Positions 1-8,109 of a stretch of 34,485 bases of DNA are shown here, piece after piece. The notes under the pieces are model-generated. The model had not been told where the DNA came from, did not search any database, and saw only the letters and a list, made by a program, of their open reading frames with translations. Position 1 is the first letter of the stretch; each line of letters starts with the position of its first letter. The translations under genes were made by a program, and so were the position numbers. The stretch covers positions 1 to 34,485 of the forward strand of contig CASEYC010000042.1 in assembly GCA_949292025.1 (NCBI GenBank), in the 5' to 3' direction. Source of the DNA: an uncultured Bacteroides sp. (GTDB lineage Bacteria; Bacteroidota; Bacteroidia; Bacteroidales; Bacteroidaceae).

Positions 1-42
1 ATAATATATATTATATATATATTATATTTATATATATATTAA
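1..42. repeat. AT dinucleotide-rich tract at window edge
   Basis: The first 42 bases are almost only alternating T and A (TA/ATA steps). This is a low-complexity, easily melted tract beyond the 3' end of the nucleoside kinase gene. No gene is visible in it. It may be an intergenic spacer or part of a larger feature to the left of the window. Confidence 0.7.
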
Positions 43-90
43 ATTATAGACTATCTTCTCTTTTCTCCGGCTTCGACAAGTCAAAATGAT

Positions 91-249
91 AACTGATATC
101 TGATACAACTGATACACTGATACGCCGGGTGACGCTCTTTTGTCTATTCTTTTCCTCAGACCAGCCCGAACCGTAACTTCGCAATTCGGCACGCTTGTGG
201 AAGTCCAGGGGATACGTATCAGTTGTATCAGTTGTATCAGATATCAGTT
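91..249. repeat. Long inverted repeat, MITE-like or terminator-like
   Basis: Positions 91-115 and 225-249 are perfect 25-base inverted copies built from CTGATA/GATAC units (left arm starts AACTGATATC, right arm ends GATATCAGTT). With a one-base bulge the pairing extends about 9 bases inward (ACTGATACG at 116-124 against CGTATCAGT at 215-223). The roughly 90-base interior has no ORF of its own. It sits 14 bases beyond the nucleoside kinase stop codon. It could be a non-autonomous mobile element or a large transcription-end hairpin. No flanking target duplication was established. Confidence 0.6.
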
Positions 250-262
250 ACCAAAAACTAAG

Positions 263-1939
263 TCAGTATTTGAAACTGCTCCCGCCCAGGAACTCGCGCA
301 AGAGCGACGTGGGCGGGATTTCCTTGTCCTGCAAGGGGATGAAGTACTTGATGAACTTCAGCAGGCGGTAGGCCTCGGCATACTCCGGACAGTTGCGCGG
401 GACGCTGTTCAGGATAGGCTCGGCATGGTAGCGCAAGACGGCGAACTCGAACAGCAAGGCGGAGTTGAACATGACGTCGGCATTCTCCTGGTAGGGAAAT
501 ATCCACTTGTCTTCACCGGCGCGCACGCTGGGCCAGCGGGAAATGGTCTCCCGGGCGGAACAACCGCGGTAGTTGTAGTCGCGGATAATGCGGCGCAACA
601 GGCGGTTGTCCGTGGTGGGAATCCAGTTGTGGTCGTCCAGCGAGATGGTGGTCAGGGCGGAGACGTATATCTTGAACTTGTTCTCGTCGGGAATCTGGGG
701 CGTCAGTTCGGGATTGAGGGCGTGGATGCCTTCCAGGATGAGGACCGTATTCTTGTCTATGCGCAGTTTTTCGCCCCGGAATTCCTGTTTGCCCTCGGTG
801 AAGTTGAAGCGCGGCAGTTCCACCTCCTCGCCGTCCAGCAAGGCGCGGAGCTGTTCGTTGAACAGTTTGAGGTCGAGGGCGTAGAGCGACTCGTAGTCAT
901 AGTTGCCATGCTCGTCAAGGGGAGTCTTCTCGCGGTCCACGAAATAATCGTCCAATGAGATGGGGTAAGGCCGCAGGCCGTTGGTCATCAGTTGGATGGA
1001 AAGGCGTTTGCTGAATGTAGTCTTGCCGGAAGAGGACGGCCCGGCAATCAATACCAAGCGGCCGTGGGTGCTGTCGCCCTGGCAACGGTGATAGATTTCA
1101 TCGGCAATCTGGGCGATTTTCTTCTCTTGCAGGGCCTCGGCCACTTTGATGAGGTCGGTGGCTTCTCCTTTCTGGCAGGCCAAGTTGAAGTCGCCCACAT
1201 TGCTCAAGCCCATGATGTGGTTCCAACGCAGGTGTTCCTTGAAGATATCCAGCATCTTCTCCTGCTTCACCATCTCGTCCAGCACCAGCGGGTTCTGTTT
1301 GTTGGGGATGCGGAGCAGGAGGCCGTCGTAGTACTTCACGAGGTCGAAGAGGTAAATGAACCCGGTGCTGGGCAGGAGGTTGCCGTAGTAGTAGTCCACC
1401 GTGTCATCCAACGTATAATAATAAGTGTAGAGCGATCCGGAGGTTTCCAGCAGCTTCACCTTGTCGTTCATGCCCCGTTCGCTGAAGATGCGCACGGCCT
1501 CGGTGGTGTGGCATTCGGTGCGGTGGAAAGGAATATCGGCGGCGATGATTTCCTGCATCCGTTGCTTGATGGCGGTGACGTCGGCCAGTTCGATGGGGCG
1601 TCCGATGCGCAGGTTGCAGAAGTAGCCCTTGGACACGGGGTGCTCCACGTAGAGCTTGCCTTGGGGGAAAAGCTCGCGTACCGCCTTGTAGAGAATGAAG
1701 CAGAGCGAACGGACATAAGTGCGCATACCCGAAGGGTCGCGCACATCGAGAAACTCCACGTCCTTGTTGTTGTAGACCCGGAAATTGAGCCCTTCCGAGC
1801 GGTTATTGACCTTGGCGCTGACCACCTGATAAGGAAAATCGAGGTTTAAGCCCTGATAAATCTCCAAAAGTGTGCTCCCAATGGGAAATTCTTTGGAAAT
1901 ATTATTATTTTTGCAACAAATTTGTAACACGTGTTTCAT
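263..1939 (-). CDS. Nucleoside (uridine-type) kinase with TGS/ThrRS-like N-terminal region
   Basis: Cytosolic 558-residue protein. The N-terminal half resembles the TGS plus second additional domain of threonyl-tRNA synthetase (residues about 1-200, with the His/Cys segment FHRTECHTTE near 138-147). The C-terminal half is a phosphoribulokinase/uridine kinase P-loop kinase with Walker A GPSSSGKT at residues 300-307 and the substrate-side segment SLDDYF about 30 residues later. Members of this Bacteroidetes family are annotated as nucleoside kinases in pyrimidine salvage; the role of the ThrRS-like half is not known to me. The start (MKHVLQICC) lies about 30 bases downstream of a good promoter. 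The gene is divergent from the Na/phosphate transporter. Family assignment is firm; the exact substrate is inferred. Confidence 0.9.
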   Translation of the reverse strand: MKHVLQICCKNNNISKEFPIGSTLLEIYQGLNLDFPYQVVSAKVNNRSEGLNFRVYNNKDVEFLDVRDPSGMRTYVRSLCFILYKAVRELFPQGKLYVEHPVSKGYFCNLRIGRPIELADVTAIKQRMQEIIAADIPFHRTECHTTEAVRIFSERGMNDKVKLLETSGSLYTYYYTLDDTVDYYYGNLLPSTGFIYLFDLVKYYDGLLLRIPNKQNPLVLDEMVKQEKMLDIFKEHLRWNHIMGLSNVGDFNLACQKGEATDLIKVAEALQEKKIAQIADEIYHRCQGDSTHGRLVLIAGPSSSGKTTFSKRLSIQLMTNGLRPYPISLDDYFVDREKTPLDEHGNYDYESLYALDLKLFNEQLRALLDGEEVELPRFNFTEGKQEFRGEKLRIDKNTVLILEGIHALNPELTPQIPDENKFKIYVSALTTISLDDHNWIPTTDNRLLRRIIRDYNYRGCSARETISRWPSVRAGEDKWIFPYQENADVMFNSALLFEFAVLRYHAEPILNSVPRNCPEYAEAYRLLKFIKYFIPLQDKEIPPTSLLREFLGGSSFKY

Positions 1940-1968
1940 CCTTCCTCTTTTTGTTAGGTTTCACCCCT

Positions 1969-1999
1969 TAAAGATAAGGCGAAAAACACAGGCCGCAAA
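1969..1999 (-). promoter_or_regulatory. Bacteroidetes-type promoter for the nucleoside kinase
   Basis: On the minus strand, TTTG (1996-1999), a 19-base spacer, then TATCTTTA (1969-1976). This is one mismatch from the TAnnTTTG -7 consensus of the Bacteroidetes primary sigma factor. The ATG lies about 30 bases further on at 1939. Confidence 0.55.
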
Positions 2000-2021
2000 G
2001 AAACCCATTAAATAATTATAG

Positions 2022-3719
2022 ATGGAATATTCTTTTTATGATTTGTTAAAGTTGCTCGGTTCGCTTGCCTTGTTCCTCTACGGCATGAAGATCATGAGCG
2101 AAGGATTGCAGAAGTTTGCCGGCGACCGCCTGCGCAAGATTCTGACGGTCATGACCACCAACCGCGTGACAGGCGTGGTGACGGGCGCGTTGATAACGGC
2201 CCTGGTGCAATCTTCTTCGGCCACCACGGTGATGGTGGTGAGTTTCGTCAATGCGGGCCTGCTGACCCTGGCACAGTCCATCAGCGTCATCATGGGTGCC
2301 AATATCGGTACGACGGTGACGGCGTGGATTATCTCGGCTTTGGGCTTCCAGGTGGATGTTTCGGCCTTTGCCTTGCCCCTGCTGGCTTTCGGCATCCTGC
2401 TGATTTTCTCGCAAAAGAGTTCGCGCAAGTCTGTCGGCGAGTTCATCTTCGGTTTCTCCTTCCTCTTCATGGGTCTTTCCATGCTTCAGGCCAATGCGCC
2501 GGATCTGAGCAAGAATCCCGAGATGCTGGCCTTTGTGCAGGACTACACGGACATGGGCTTCGGCTCGGTGCTGCTGTTCGTGCTCATCGGTACTGTCCTG
2601 ACCATGATCGTGCAGGCATCCTCGGCGACGATGGCCATCACGCTCATCATGTGTGCCAATGGCTGGATCAGTTTCGAGCTGGGCGCCGCCTTGGTGTTGG
2701 GTGAGAACATCGGCACGACCATCACGGCCAATCTGGCAGCCCTGACAGGCAACACGCAGGCGCGGCGGGCGGCTCTGGCCCACTTGGTGTTCAATGTGTT
2801 TGGCGTCATCTGGGTGCTGTGCGTGTTCCCCTTCTTCACGGGTGCCGTATCCTGGTTTGTGGAGAACGTGATGGGCGTCACGGAGATGTCCGTGTCCGTG
2901 CCTTACATGCTGTCCGCTTTCCACACGGCGTTCAATGTCTGCAACGTCCTGGTGCTGATTTGGTTCGTGAAGTTCATTGAGCGGACGGTCTGCATGCTCA
3001 TCCCGCAGAAGGAACAGGACGAGGAATACCGCTTGCGCTTCATCACGGGCGGCATGTTGTCCACCTCCGAGTTGTCCATCCTGCAGGCCAGCAAGGAAAT
3101 CCATCTGTTTGCCGAGCGCATCCACCGCATGTTCGGCATGGTGCGCGACCTGCTGCACACGGAGAAAGGCGATGACTTCAACAAGCTGTTCAGCCGCATA
3201 GAGAAGTACGAGAACATCAGCGACAGCATGGAGTTGGAGATAGCCAATTACCTGAACAAGGTATCCGAAGGCCGCCTGAGTTCGGAAAGTAAGTTGCAGA
3301 TACGGGACATGCTGCGCGAAGTGACGGAAATCGAAAGCATCGGCGACAGTTGCTACAACCTGGCACGCACCATCAACCGCAAACGCCAGTCGGACGAAGA
3401 CTTCACCGAGAAACAATACGAGCATATCCACACGATGATGAAGCTGGTGGACGATGCCTTGGCACAGATGATTGCCGTAGTGGAGCGCACAGAACACGCC
3501 CAGGTGGACGTCAACCGCTCCTTCAACCTGGAGAACGAAATCAACAACTACCGCAACCAACTGAAGAACCAGAACATCGTGGACGTCAACAACAAGCTGT
3601 ACAGCTACCAGATGGGCGTCTACTACATGGACATCATCGGCGAGTGCGAGAAGCTGGGCGACTACGTGGTGAACGTGGTGGAAGCCAGCAGCGACGTGAA
3701 AGAAAAGAAATCGGCCTAA
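2022..3719 (+). CDS. Na+/phosphate cotransporter family protein with PhoU-like tail
   Basis: Inner-membrane transporter of 565 residues (NptA/PF02690 family) predicted to couple sodium to phosphate uptake. The family's two inverted transport repeats are visible as twin signatures: TALVQSSSATTVMVVSF near residue 60 and MIVQASSATMAITLIM near residue 200. Several hydrophobic segments lie between about 10 and 330. The last 220 residues are hydrophilic and helical, like the PhoU domains that regulate phosphate transport. The gene stands alone on the plus strand, divergent from the nucleoside kinase, and ends in a clear intrinsic terminator. Substrate is inferred from family; other anions are possible. 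Confidence 0.9.
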   Translation: MEYSFYDLLKLLGSLALFLYGMKIMSEGLQKFAGDRLRKILTVMTTNRVTGVVTGALITALVQSSSATTVMVVSFVNAGLLTLAQSISVIMGANIGTTVTAWIISALGFQVDVSAFALPLLAFGILLIFSQKSSRKSVGEFIFGFSFLFMGLSMLQANAPDLSKNPEMLAFVQDYTDMGFGSVLLFVLIGTVLTMIVQASSATMAITLIMCANGWISFELGAALVLGENIGTTITANLAALTGNTQARRAALAHLVFNVFGVIWVLCVFPFFTGAVSWFVENVMGVTEMSVSVPYMLSAFHTAFNVCNVLVLIWFVKFIERTVCMLIPQKEQDEEYRLRFITGGMLSTSELSILQASKEIHLFAERIHRMFGMVRDLLHTEKGDDFNKLFSRIEKYENISDSMELEIANYLNKVSEGRLSSESKLQIRDMLREVTEIESIGDSCYNLARTINRKRQSDEDFTEKQYEHIHTMMKLVDDALAQMIAVVERTEHAQVDVNRSFNLENEINNYRNQLKNQNIVDVNNKLYSYQMGVYYMDIIGECEKLGDYVVNVVEASSDVKEKKSA

Positions 3720-3742
3720 GCATACGGCCAGACCAGAAAAGA

Positions 3743-3792
3743 ACAGCGGTTGGCTTGCCGGGACGCTTCCCCGCAGCCAACCGCTGTTTTTG
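3743..3792 (+). terminator. Intrinsic terminator after the Na/phosphate transporter
   Basis: A perfect 13-bp stem (ACAGCGGTTGGCT at 3743-3755, AGCCAACCGCTGT at 3775-3787) with a 19-base loop runs straight into a T-rich tract. It starts 23 bases beyond the stop codon at 3719. Confidence 0.88.
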
Positions 3793-3929
3793 TTCCTACT
3801 TATTCACTGGCTTCAAAGTCTTTTTCAGTTCTCTGTTTACACAATGCAAAAGCTATGCCTTTTGTTCGCCCCGATGAATCTTTTGGAACTTATTAACAAT
3901 ATGCCGGTGGGCTCAAGGGGAATGAGAAG

Positions 3930-3961
3930 TTTGTGTTTCTGTTCCAAACATATTAATTTTG
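3930..3961 (+). promoter_or_regulatory. Promoter for vsr
   Basis: TTTG (3930-3933), a 20-base spacer and TAATTTTG (3954-3961) match the Bacteroidetes consensus exactly. The predicted transcription start falls some bases before the ATG at 3983. This supports that ATG over the in-frame upstream TTG at 3959, which lies inside the -7 box. Confidence 0.75.
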
Positions 3962-3982
3962 TATGCCGAAACAAAAGAAGTC

Positions 3983-4498
3983 ATGGATATATGGGATAAG
4001 AAGAAACGTTCCGCCGTCATGGCAAGAATCCGCAGCAAGGACACGAAGCCGGAACTCATCGTGCGCCGCTACCTCTGGAGCCGGGGCTATCGCTACCGCA
4101 AGAACGTGCGCGGGTTGCCCGGCACGCCGGACATCGTGCTTCGCAAGTACAGGGTGGTGATATTCGTGCACGGATGTTTCTGGCATGGGCACGAGGCGGA
4201 CAGCCATATCCCCGCATCCAACCATGACTTTTGGGAGAAGAAGATTGAGCGGAACAAGCAACGGGACGAGCATAACAAAGAAGAACTACGGAAAATGGAC
4301 TGGAATGTGATAACGATATGGGAATGCCAGCTCAAGCCCGCCGTGCGCGAACAAACCTTGGCAGAAGTGGAATACTGGATAAACCACGCCTACTTGGAAC
4401 AGTTCAAGCCCCAACCAGCCAAACCATACACGATGGCCGGAAATTCCCCCGGCGTGGCGGCCGAGGGAAGAGTTGGGTATGGGAAAAGATCGGAATAG
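3983..4498 (+). CDS. vsr: Very short patch repair (Vsr) DNA mismatch endonuclease
   Basis: 171-residue nuclease that nicks DNA 5' of the T in T:G mismatches left when 5-methylcytosine deaminates, thereby protecting the host from its own methyltransferase. The Vsr core is complete: the N-terminal MARIRSKDTKPE block, LPGTPDIV with the metal-binding Asp, and the zinc/active-site block HGCFWHGHE, followed by the conserved helix with WNVITIWECQL. About 30 C-terminal residues after the core (from QPAKPYT) are not part of the family. The gene converges on the EcoRII-type endonuclease, whose stop lies only 7 bases away, and it has its own promoter. E. coli Vsr acts at Dcm (CCWGG) sites, which fits the neighbouring genes. 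The ATG at 3983 was chosen because the upstream TTG sits in the promoter. Confidence 0.93.
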   Translation: MDIWDKKKRSAVMARIRSKDTKPELIVRRYLWSRGYRYRKNVRGLPGTPDIVLRKYRVVIFVHGCFWHGHEADSHIPASNHDFWEKKIERNKQRDEHNKEELRKMDWNVITIWECQLKPAVREQTLAEVEYWINHAYLEQFKPQPAKPYTMAGNSPGVAAEGRVGYGKRSE

Positions 4499-4505
4499 TT
4501 CCGGC

Positions 4506-5702
4506 TTATGCCCATAAAAAGTGTTTGGGCATTCGTTCTTGTTTTTCCCTTACGATGCGGATGAAGCCTGCCAAATTTTGGATACTGCTTTGCCACTCTG
4601 CAGGAAAACTGGCTATATGGTGGTTGGGGACAACCAGCGTCAGATGAGAATCCTGCATTTCTTTCAGTTGATTTCGAGAAATGCCGGGTTGCATGGTAAA
4701 AAGGAATTTTTCCTGTACGCGATCAGCTTCTGTCAGCACTTGGCGCCAACGGTCCTTGCAACTGGTTTTGACTCCCAATATCGTCAGGTCACCAACAGGA
4801 AAGAGAATGTTGTGATAGCACTTACCATTAGGAAAGAGGAAGTCTGGCTTTTTGTTATCTTCTGTTACAGCTTGCTCTTCAAAGAATAATCCGTTGTGAC
4901 TAAAAATATCAGCCAAATGGTGCTCCAAAGATTTGCCTGCCCGTGATTTCCTGCGATTAAGCACCATATTGGCCACCTGTACAAAATCCGCCACACTGGC
5001 AAATGGCCTTGAGACAAGCGAACCATAGAATTTTTCTTCCATATGCCTGAATAGACAGAATTCTGTATCAATCCATCCCTGCAAAATACCATCCGGATGT
5101 GTTGTCAAAGAAGAATCAGGAATATTGTAAGCCCTATTGTAGCATTCACGTGCTCCTGCCGCCATTATCTTCGTTTCGGGAAGTTCCTTGAAGCGTGCGG
5201 TGAATTCCTTAAAAAACTGTAGAATTCGTTCGTCCGACTGAGCAACCCCTGCTGCATCTATTAATTGATTCGTTTCGTCAGGGGACAAATTGAAATAAGC
5301 AAGGAATTCATCAATGTCTTCATCAGAACTCAATACATAACCTGCATAATCTTCTTCTGAAAATTTGGCAATAATCAACAGGTCTCCCACATTTTCATCT
5401 TGAAGAAATGGAAAATTCCTTCCAAATCGTGTGATACGATATTCATTGCGGGTCTTCTGACCATAATATTTCATACAGCTCTCCGTGACAAAATCGTTTT
5501 GCCAGCGGATATGAACCGTTTTTTCCTTGTTTTCGCCTTTCTGTCCGGGCTCGTCAAAAAGGAGAGAAGAAGCACATTTGGGGACATAAAAACCTGCTTG
5601 ATGGCTTCCCGTGGTACCGGCGTCATTACCGGTAATAAAGCGACACCAAGCAGCCTTAGACTGCTGTACGCTCTGTATGGCTGAGTTCAGAATTTCGTTC
5701 AT
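4506..5702 (-). CDS. EcoRII-type type II restriction endonuclease
   Basis: About 398 residues (404 if the ATG at 5720 is used, the same length as EcoRII). Cuts unmodified DNA, probably at CCWGG or a related site. The N-terminal part carries the EcoRII effector-domain signature GNDAGTTGSHQAGFYVPK. The C-terminal catalytic domain begins around RKSRAGKSLEHHLADIF and holds the PD-(D/E)xK core as KKPDFLFP followed about 20 residues later by LTILGVKTSCKDRW, where the Lys of VKTS is the expected catalytic lysine. EcoRII is a two-site, effector-activated enzyme. The gene overlaps the 3' end of the methyltransferase gene by 47-65 bases, so the pair is translationally coupled. I prefer the MNEIL start at 5702; 5720 cannot be excluded. 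Base composition is more AT-rich than the flanking housekeeping genes, suggesting acquisition as a unit. Confidence 0.9.
   Translation of the reverse strand: MNEILNSAIQSVQQSKAAWCRFITGNDAGTTGSHQAGFYVPKCASSLLFDEPGQKGENKEKTVHIRWQNDFVTESCMKYYGQKTRNEYRITRFGRNFPFLQDENVGDLLIIAKFSEEDYAGYVLSSDEDIDEFLAYFNLSPDETNQLIDAAGVAQSDERILQFFKEFTARFKELPETKIMAAGARECYNRAYNIPDSSLTTHPDGILQGWIDTEFCLFRHMEEKFYGSLVSRPFASVADFVQVANMVLNRRKSRAGKSLEHHLADIFSHNGLFFEEQAVTEDNKKPDFLFPNGKCYHNILFPVGDLTILGVKTSCKDRWRQVLTEADRVQEKFLFTMQPGISRNQLKEMQDSHLTLVVPNHHIASFPAEWQSSIQNLAGFIRIVREKQERMPKHFLWA
4508..4546 (+). terminator. Probable terminator of vsr, inside the endonuclease 3' end
   Basis: ATGCCCA (4508-4514) and TGGGCAT (4526-4532) form a 7-bp stem followed by the T-rich sequence TCGTTCTTGTTTTT. 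It starts 9 bases beyond the vsr stop and overlaps the last codons of the convergent endonuclease gene. On the minus strand no T run follows, so it looks one-directional. Confidence 0.5.
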
Positions 5703-6978
5703 AGTCTTCGATGGCATCAATAAGTTGTTTGGATACAGCTGTTATGAGTGGAACCACTACGGAATTGCCACATTGGCGATAGGCTTGCACATCGGATACC
5801 TTTTCCAAGATATAGTTGTCCGGATATCCCATTAGACGAGCGCATTCCCTTGGGGTTAATTTCCGAGGATTCTCTCCTGATTGGGGAATGAGAATTTCTG
5901 AGCCGTCCTTGTAGTAACGTGCACTTAAGGTGCGCGTGATGCCATCAAGATCTGCCATTCCGAAACCAAAACCGTTTCCCTTGGCCTTGTGCTTTTCTGC
6001 ATAGTTTTGTAGATAGTTCCACAATTTGTCGGACAATGTGTATTTCTTATCAGGGTAGTATTCCAATATATCACGTAGCTTTGGCTGTTGCCCGGTAGGT
6101 GATGGGAATTCAAACGATTCTTCTCCATGATAGCGTCTTTTGTCGAATCCTACAATCATAATACGTTCCCGATGCTGTGGCACATAATCTTTGCCGTCCA
6201 TTACTTTGTAATGAATGGAATACTCCAGTTCCTCTAATGTGGATTGAATGACACGAAAAGTGTTGCCTTTGTCATGCGAGACTAAATTCTTCACATTCTC
6301 CAAATAGAAAGCTTTAGGACGGTGTCTGCTGATGATGTCGGCCACGTCAAAGAATAATGTACCTTGTGTCCTGTCCTTGAAGCCGGTTTCTCTACCAAGA
6401 CTTTTTTTCTTGGATACACCGGCTATGGAAAACGGTTGGCACGGAAAGCCGGCACACAAGATGTCAAAATGTTCGGGAATATACCGCTTGGTTTCTTCTT
6501 TTGTAATATCTCCAAAAGGCATTTCACCGAAATTGGCCAAATAAGTCTTTTGTGCAAAAGGATTCCATTCGGACGAGAATACACATTTGCCACCTTGTGC
6601 CTGCATGGCCAAGCGGAATCCTCCCATGCCTGCAAAGAGGTCTATAAATGTGAATCTGTAATTTAGGGGATCAGGGAATGGCACTTGAAAAAAATCACCA
6701 AACAGGCCCGCTTGTAATGGTTCTTTGAGTACTTGTTCAGGAATCTCAGCCAAAGGAAATTTGTAATCAAGATACTCTTTCAGATATTTTCGGGCTTCAA
6801 TCTTGGAAAAATCGTTGACCACATCTTTCCCATGCAGATAATGGGTTATGACAGCCAATTGATTATCGTATGACTTGGGGCCATAATAATATATCTGTAC
6901 TTGTTCACCAGAGACTTCCTTGATAGAAATTTTCTCTGGGAAATTGGTAAGACTTATGTCGGACAATGTGATGCTCAT
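5656..6978 (-). CDS. dcm: DNA (cytosine-5-)-methyltransferase, Dcm/EcoRII type
   Basis: 440-residue C5 cytosine methyltransferase that protects host DNA from the neighbouring endonuclease. The ordered motifs are all there: I (FIDLFAGMGGFRLAM), IV (CAGFPCQPFS with the nucleophilic Cys), VI (YLENVKNL), VIII (QHRERIMIVGF), a target-recognition region, IX (RECARLMGYPDNY) and X (QCGNSVVVPL). An N-terminal extension of about 130 residues precedes motif I, as in Dcm/M.EcoRII. Longer in-frame starts exist at 7092 and 7050, but the promoter box at 7001-7008 lies between them and 6978, so the start is ATG 6978 (MSITLSD). It is the first gene of a two-gene unit with the endonuclease. Specificity for CCWGG is inferred from the EcoRII and Vsr partners. 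Confidence 0.93.
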   Translation of the reverse strand: MSITLSDISLTNFPEKISIKEVSGEQVQIYYYGPKSYDNQLAVITHYLHGKDVVNDFSKIEARKYLKEYLDYKFPLAEIPEQVLKEPLQAGLFGDFFQVPFPDPLNYRFTFIDLFAGMGGFRLAMQAQGGKCVFSSEWNPFAQKTYLANFGEMPFGDITKEETKRYIPEHFDILCAGFPCQPFSIAGVSKKKSLGRETGFKDRTQGTLFFDVADIISRHRPKAFYLENVKNLVSHDKGNTFRVIQSTLEELEYSIHYKVMDGKDYVPQHRERIMIVGFDKRRYHGEESFEFPSPTGQQPKLRDILEYYPDKKYTLSDKLWNYLQNYAEKHKAKGNGFGFGMADLDGITRTLSARYYKDGSEILIPQSGENPRKLTPRECARLMGYPDNYILEKVSDVQAYRQCGNSVVVPLITAVSKQLIDAIEDYERNSELSHTERTAV

Positions 6979-7000
6979 CGGTTTGGAGATAAATATTTGG

Positions 7001-7032
7001 CAAAGGTAGTTCTTTTCCTTTGCTTGCACAAA
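7001..7032 (-). promoter_or_regulatory. Promoter of the methyltransferase-endonuclease operon
   Basis: On the minus strand, TTTG (7029-7032), a 20-base spacer and TACCTTTG (7001-7008) are an exact Bacteroidetes promoter match. The promoter starts only 10 bases beyond the buk stop codon and gives a leader of roughly 15 bases before the ATG at 6978. Confidence 0.78.
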
Positions 7033-7042
7033 TTTTGGCGTT

Positions 7043-8104
7043 TCATTCATACTCCCGCACCTCCAGTTCCCCCCGCAATGCCCCCAGCGCATTCTGTGCC
7101 AGTGCCTCTAACTCGTCTTCGCCGGGATAGACGCGGACGGGAGCGAGGAAGGACACACGCTCCGTCAGGCGGGAGACCACGTAGTCGCTGTGCGCGATGC
7201 CGCCCGTCAGCAGGATGGCATCCACCTGTCCGTAGAGCACGGTGGCGGCGGCCCCGATGCTCTTGGCCGTCTGGTAAATCATGGCGTTCAACACCAGTTC
7301 GGCGTGTTTGTCGCCTTGTCCGATGCGGGTGACGATGGTGGGCACGTCCGTTGTGCCCAGGTGGGCGGCCAGTCCGGCATGACCGGAGATGCGCTTCTTC
7401 AGTTCCTCGCGGGTGAAGCGGCCCGAATAGCAGAGGTCTATCAGCGCCCCGGCGGGCAGAGTGCCTGCCCGTTCTGGCGAGAAGGGGCCTTCGCCGTCCA
7501 AGGCATTGTTCACGTCTATGCAACGCCCCCGGAGGTGGGTGCCGATGGAGATGCCCCCGCCCAAATGACAGATGATGAGGTTGAGGTCTTCGTAGCGCGT
7601 GCCCTGTTCGCGGGCATAGCGGCGGGCAATGGCGCGCTGGTTGAGGGCGTGCCAGATGGTGATGCGCGGCATCAAGGGCGAACCGGTGATGCGGGCCACC
7701 TCGTCCAGCTCGTCCGTCACGCCGGGATCGGCAATGAAGGCACGGCAACCGGGGATGCGGGCGGCCAGCTCGGCGGCAATCAGGCAGCCCAGGTTGCAGG
7801 CATGGGGATGCGCGGCACACTTCGCATCGTGCAGCATCTGCCCGTTGATTTCATACACGCCGCCGGGAATGGGCTTGAACAGACCTCCGCGGCCGATGAC
7901 GGCGTCAAAGGCCAGGGGAATGCCATCGGCCTCCAGTTCGCGCAGGACAAGGTCTTTGCGGAACCCGAATTGGTCGGTGACTTGCGGGAAAGCGGAAAGT
8001 TCCTCCACCGAATGGCGCAGGGTGCGCACTAGGCGTGGCGTCTCGTCCTCGAAGACGGCCAGCTTGGTGGAGGTGGAGCCGGGATTGATGGCAAGTATCT
8101 TCAT
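7043..8104 (-). CDS. buk: Butyrate kinase
   Basis: 353-residue cytosolic ASKHA-fold kinase that converts butyryl phosphate plus ADP to butyrate plus ATP. The N-terminal phosphate-binding strand ILAINPGSTSTKLAVF is diagnostic of acetate/butyrate kinases. Other family blocks are VIGRGGLFKPIPGGVYEIN, ICHLGGGISIGTHLRGRCIDVNNALDGEGPFSPER and the C-terminal ILLTGGIAHSD. Length is normal for Buk. It follows ptb with 5 bases between the genes, so they form one transcription unit for substrate-level ATP formation. Some family members act on other branched or short acyl phosphates. Confidence 0.95.
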   Translation of the reverse strand: MKILAINPGSTSTKLAVFEDETPRLVRTLRHSVEELSAFPQVTDQFGFRKDLVLRELEADGIPLAFDAVIGRGGLFKPIPGGVYEINGQMLHDAKCAAHPHACNLGCLIAAELAARIPGCRAFIADPGVTDELDEVARITGSPLMPRITIWHALNQRAIARRYAREQGTRYEDLNLIICHLGGGISIGTHLRGRCIDVNNALDGEGPFSPERAGTLPAGALIDLCYSGRFTREELKKRISGHAGLAAHLGTTDVPTIVTRIGQGDKHAELVLNAMIYQTAKSIGAAATVLYGQVDAILLTGGIAHSDYVVSRLTERVSFLAPVRVYPGEDELEALAQNALGALRGELEVREYE

Positions 8105-8109
8105 AATCG

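Noticed and set aside
992-1849. Long plus-strand ORF opposite the nucleoside kinase (also 140-958)
   Set aside because: Antisense shadow in a GC-rich gene; composition unlike a protein (runs of Val/Gly/His) and no family resemblance.
2046-3560. 504-residue minus-strand ORF opposite the Na/phosphate transporter
   Set aside because: His/Gln/Arg-rich shadow of a strongly supported transporter frame.
7190-8032. ORFs opposite buk and ptb (also 8209-9076)
   Set aside because: Shadows; the minus-strand proteins are unmistakable family members.
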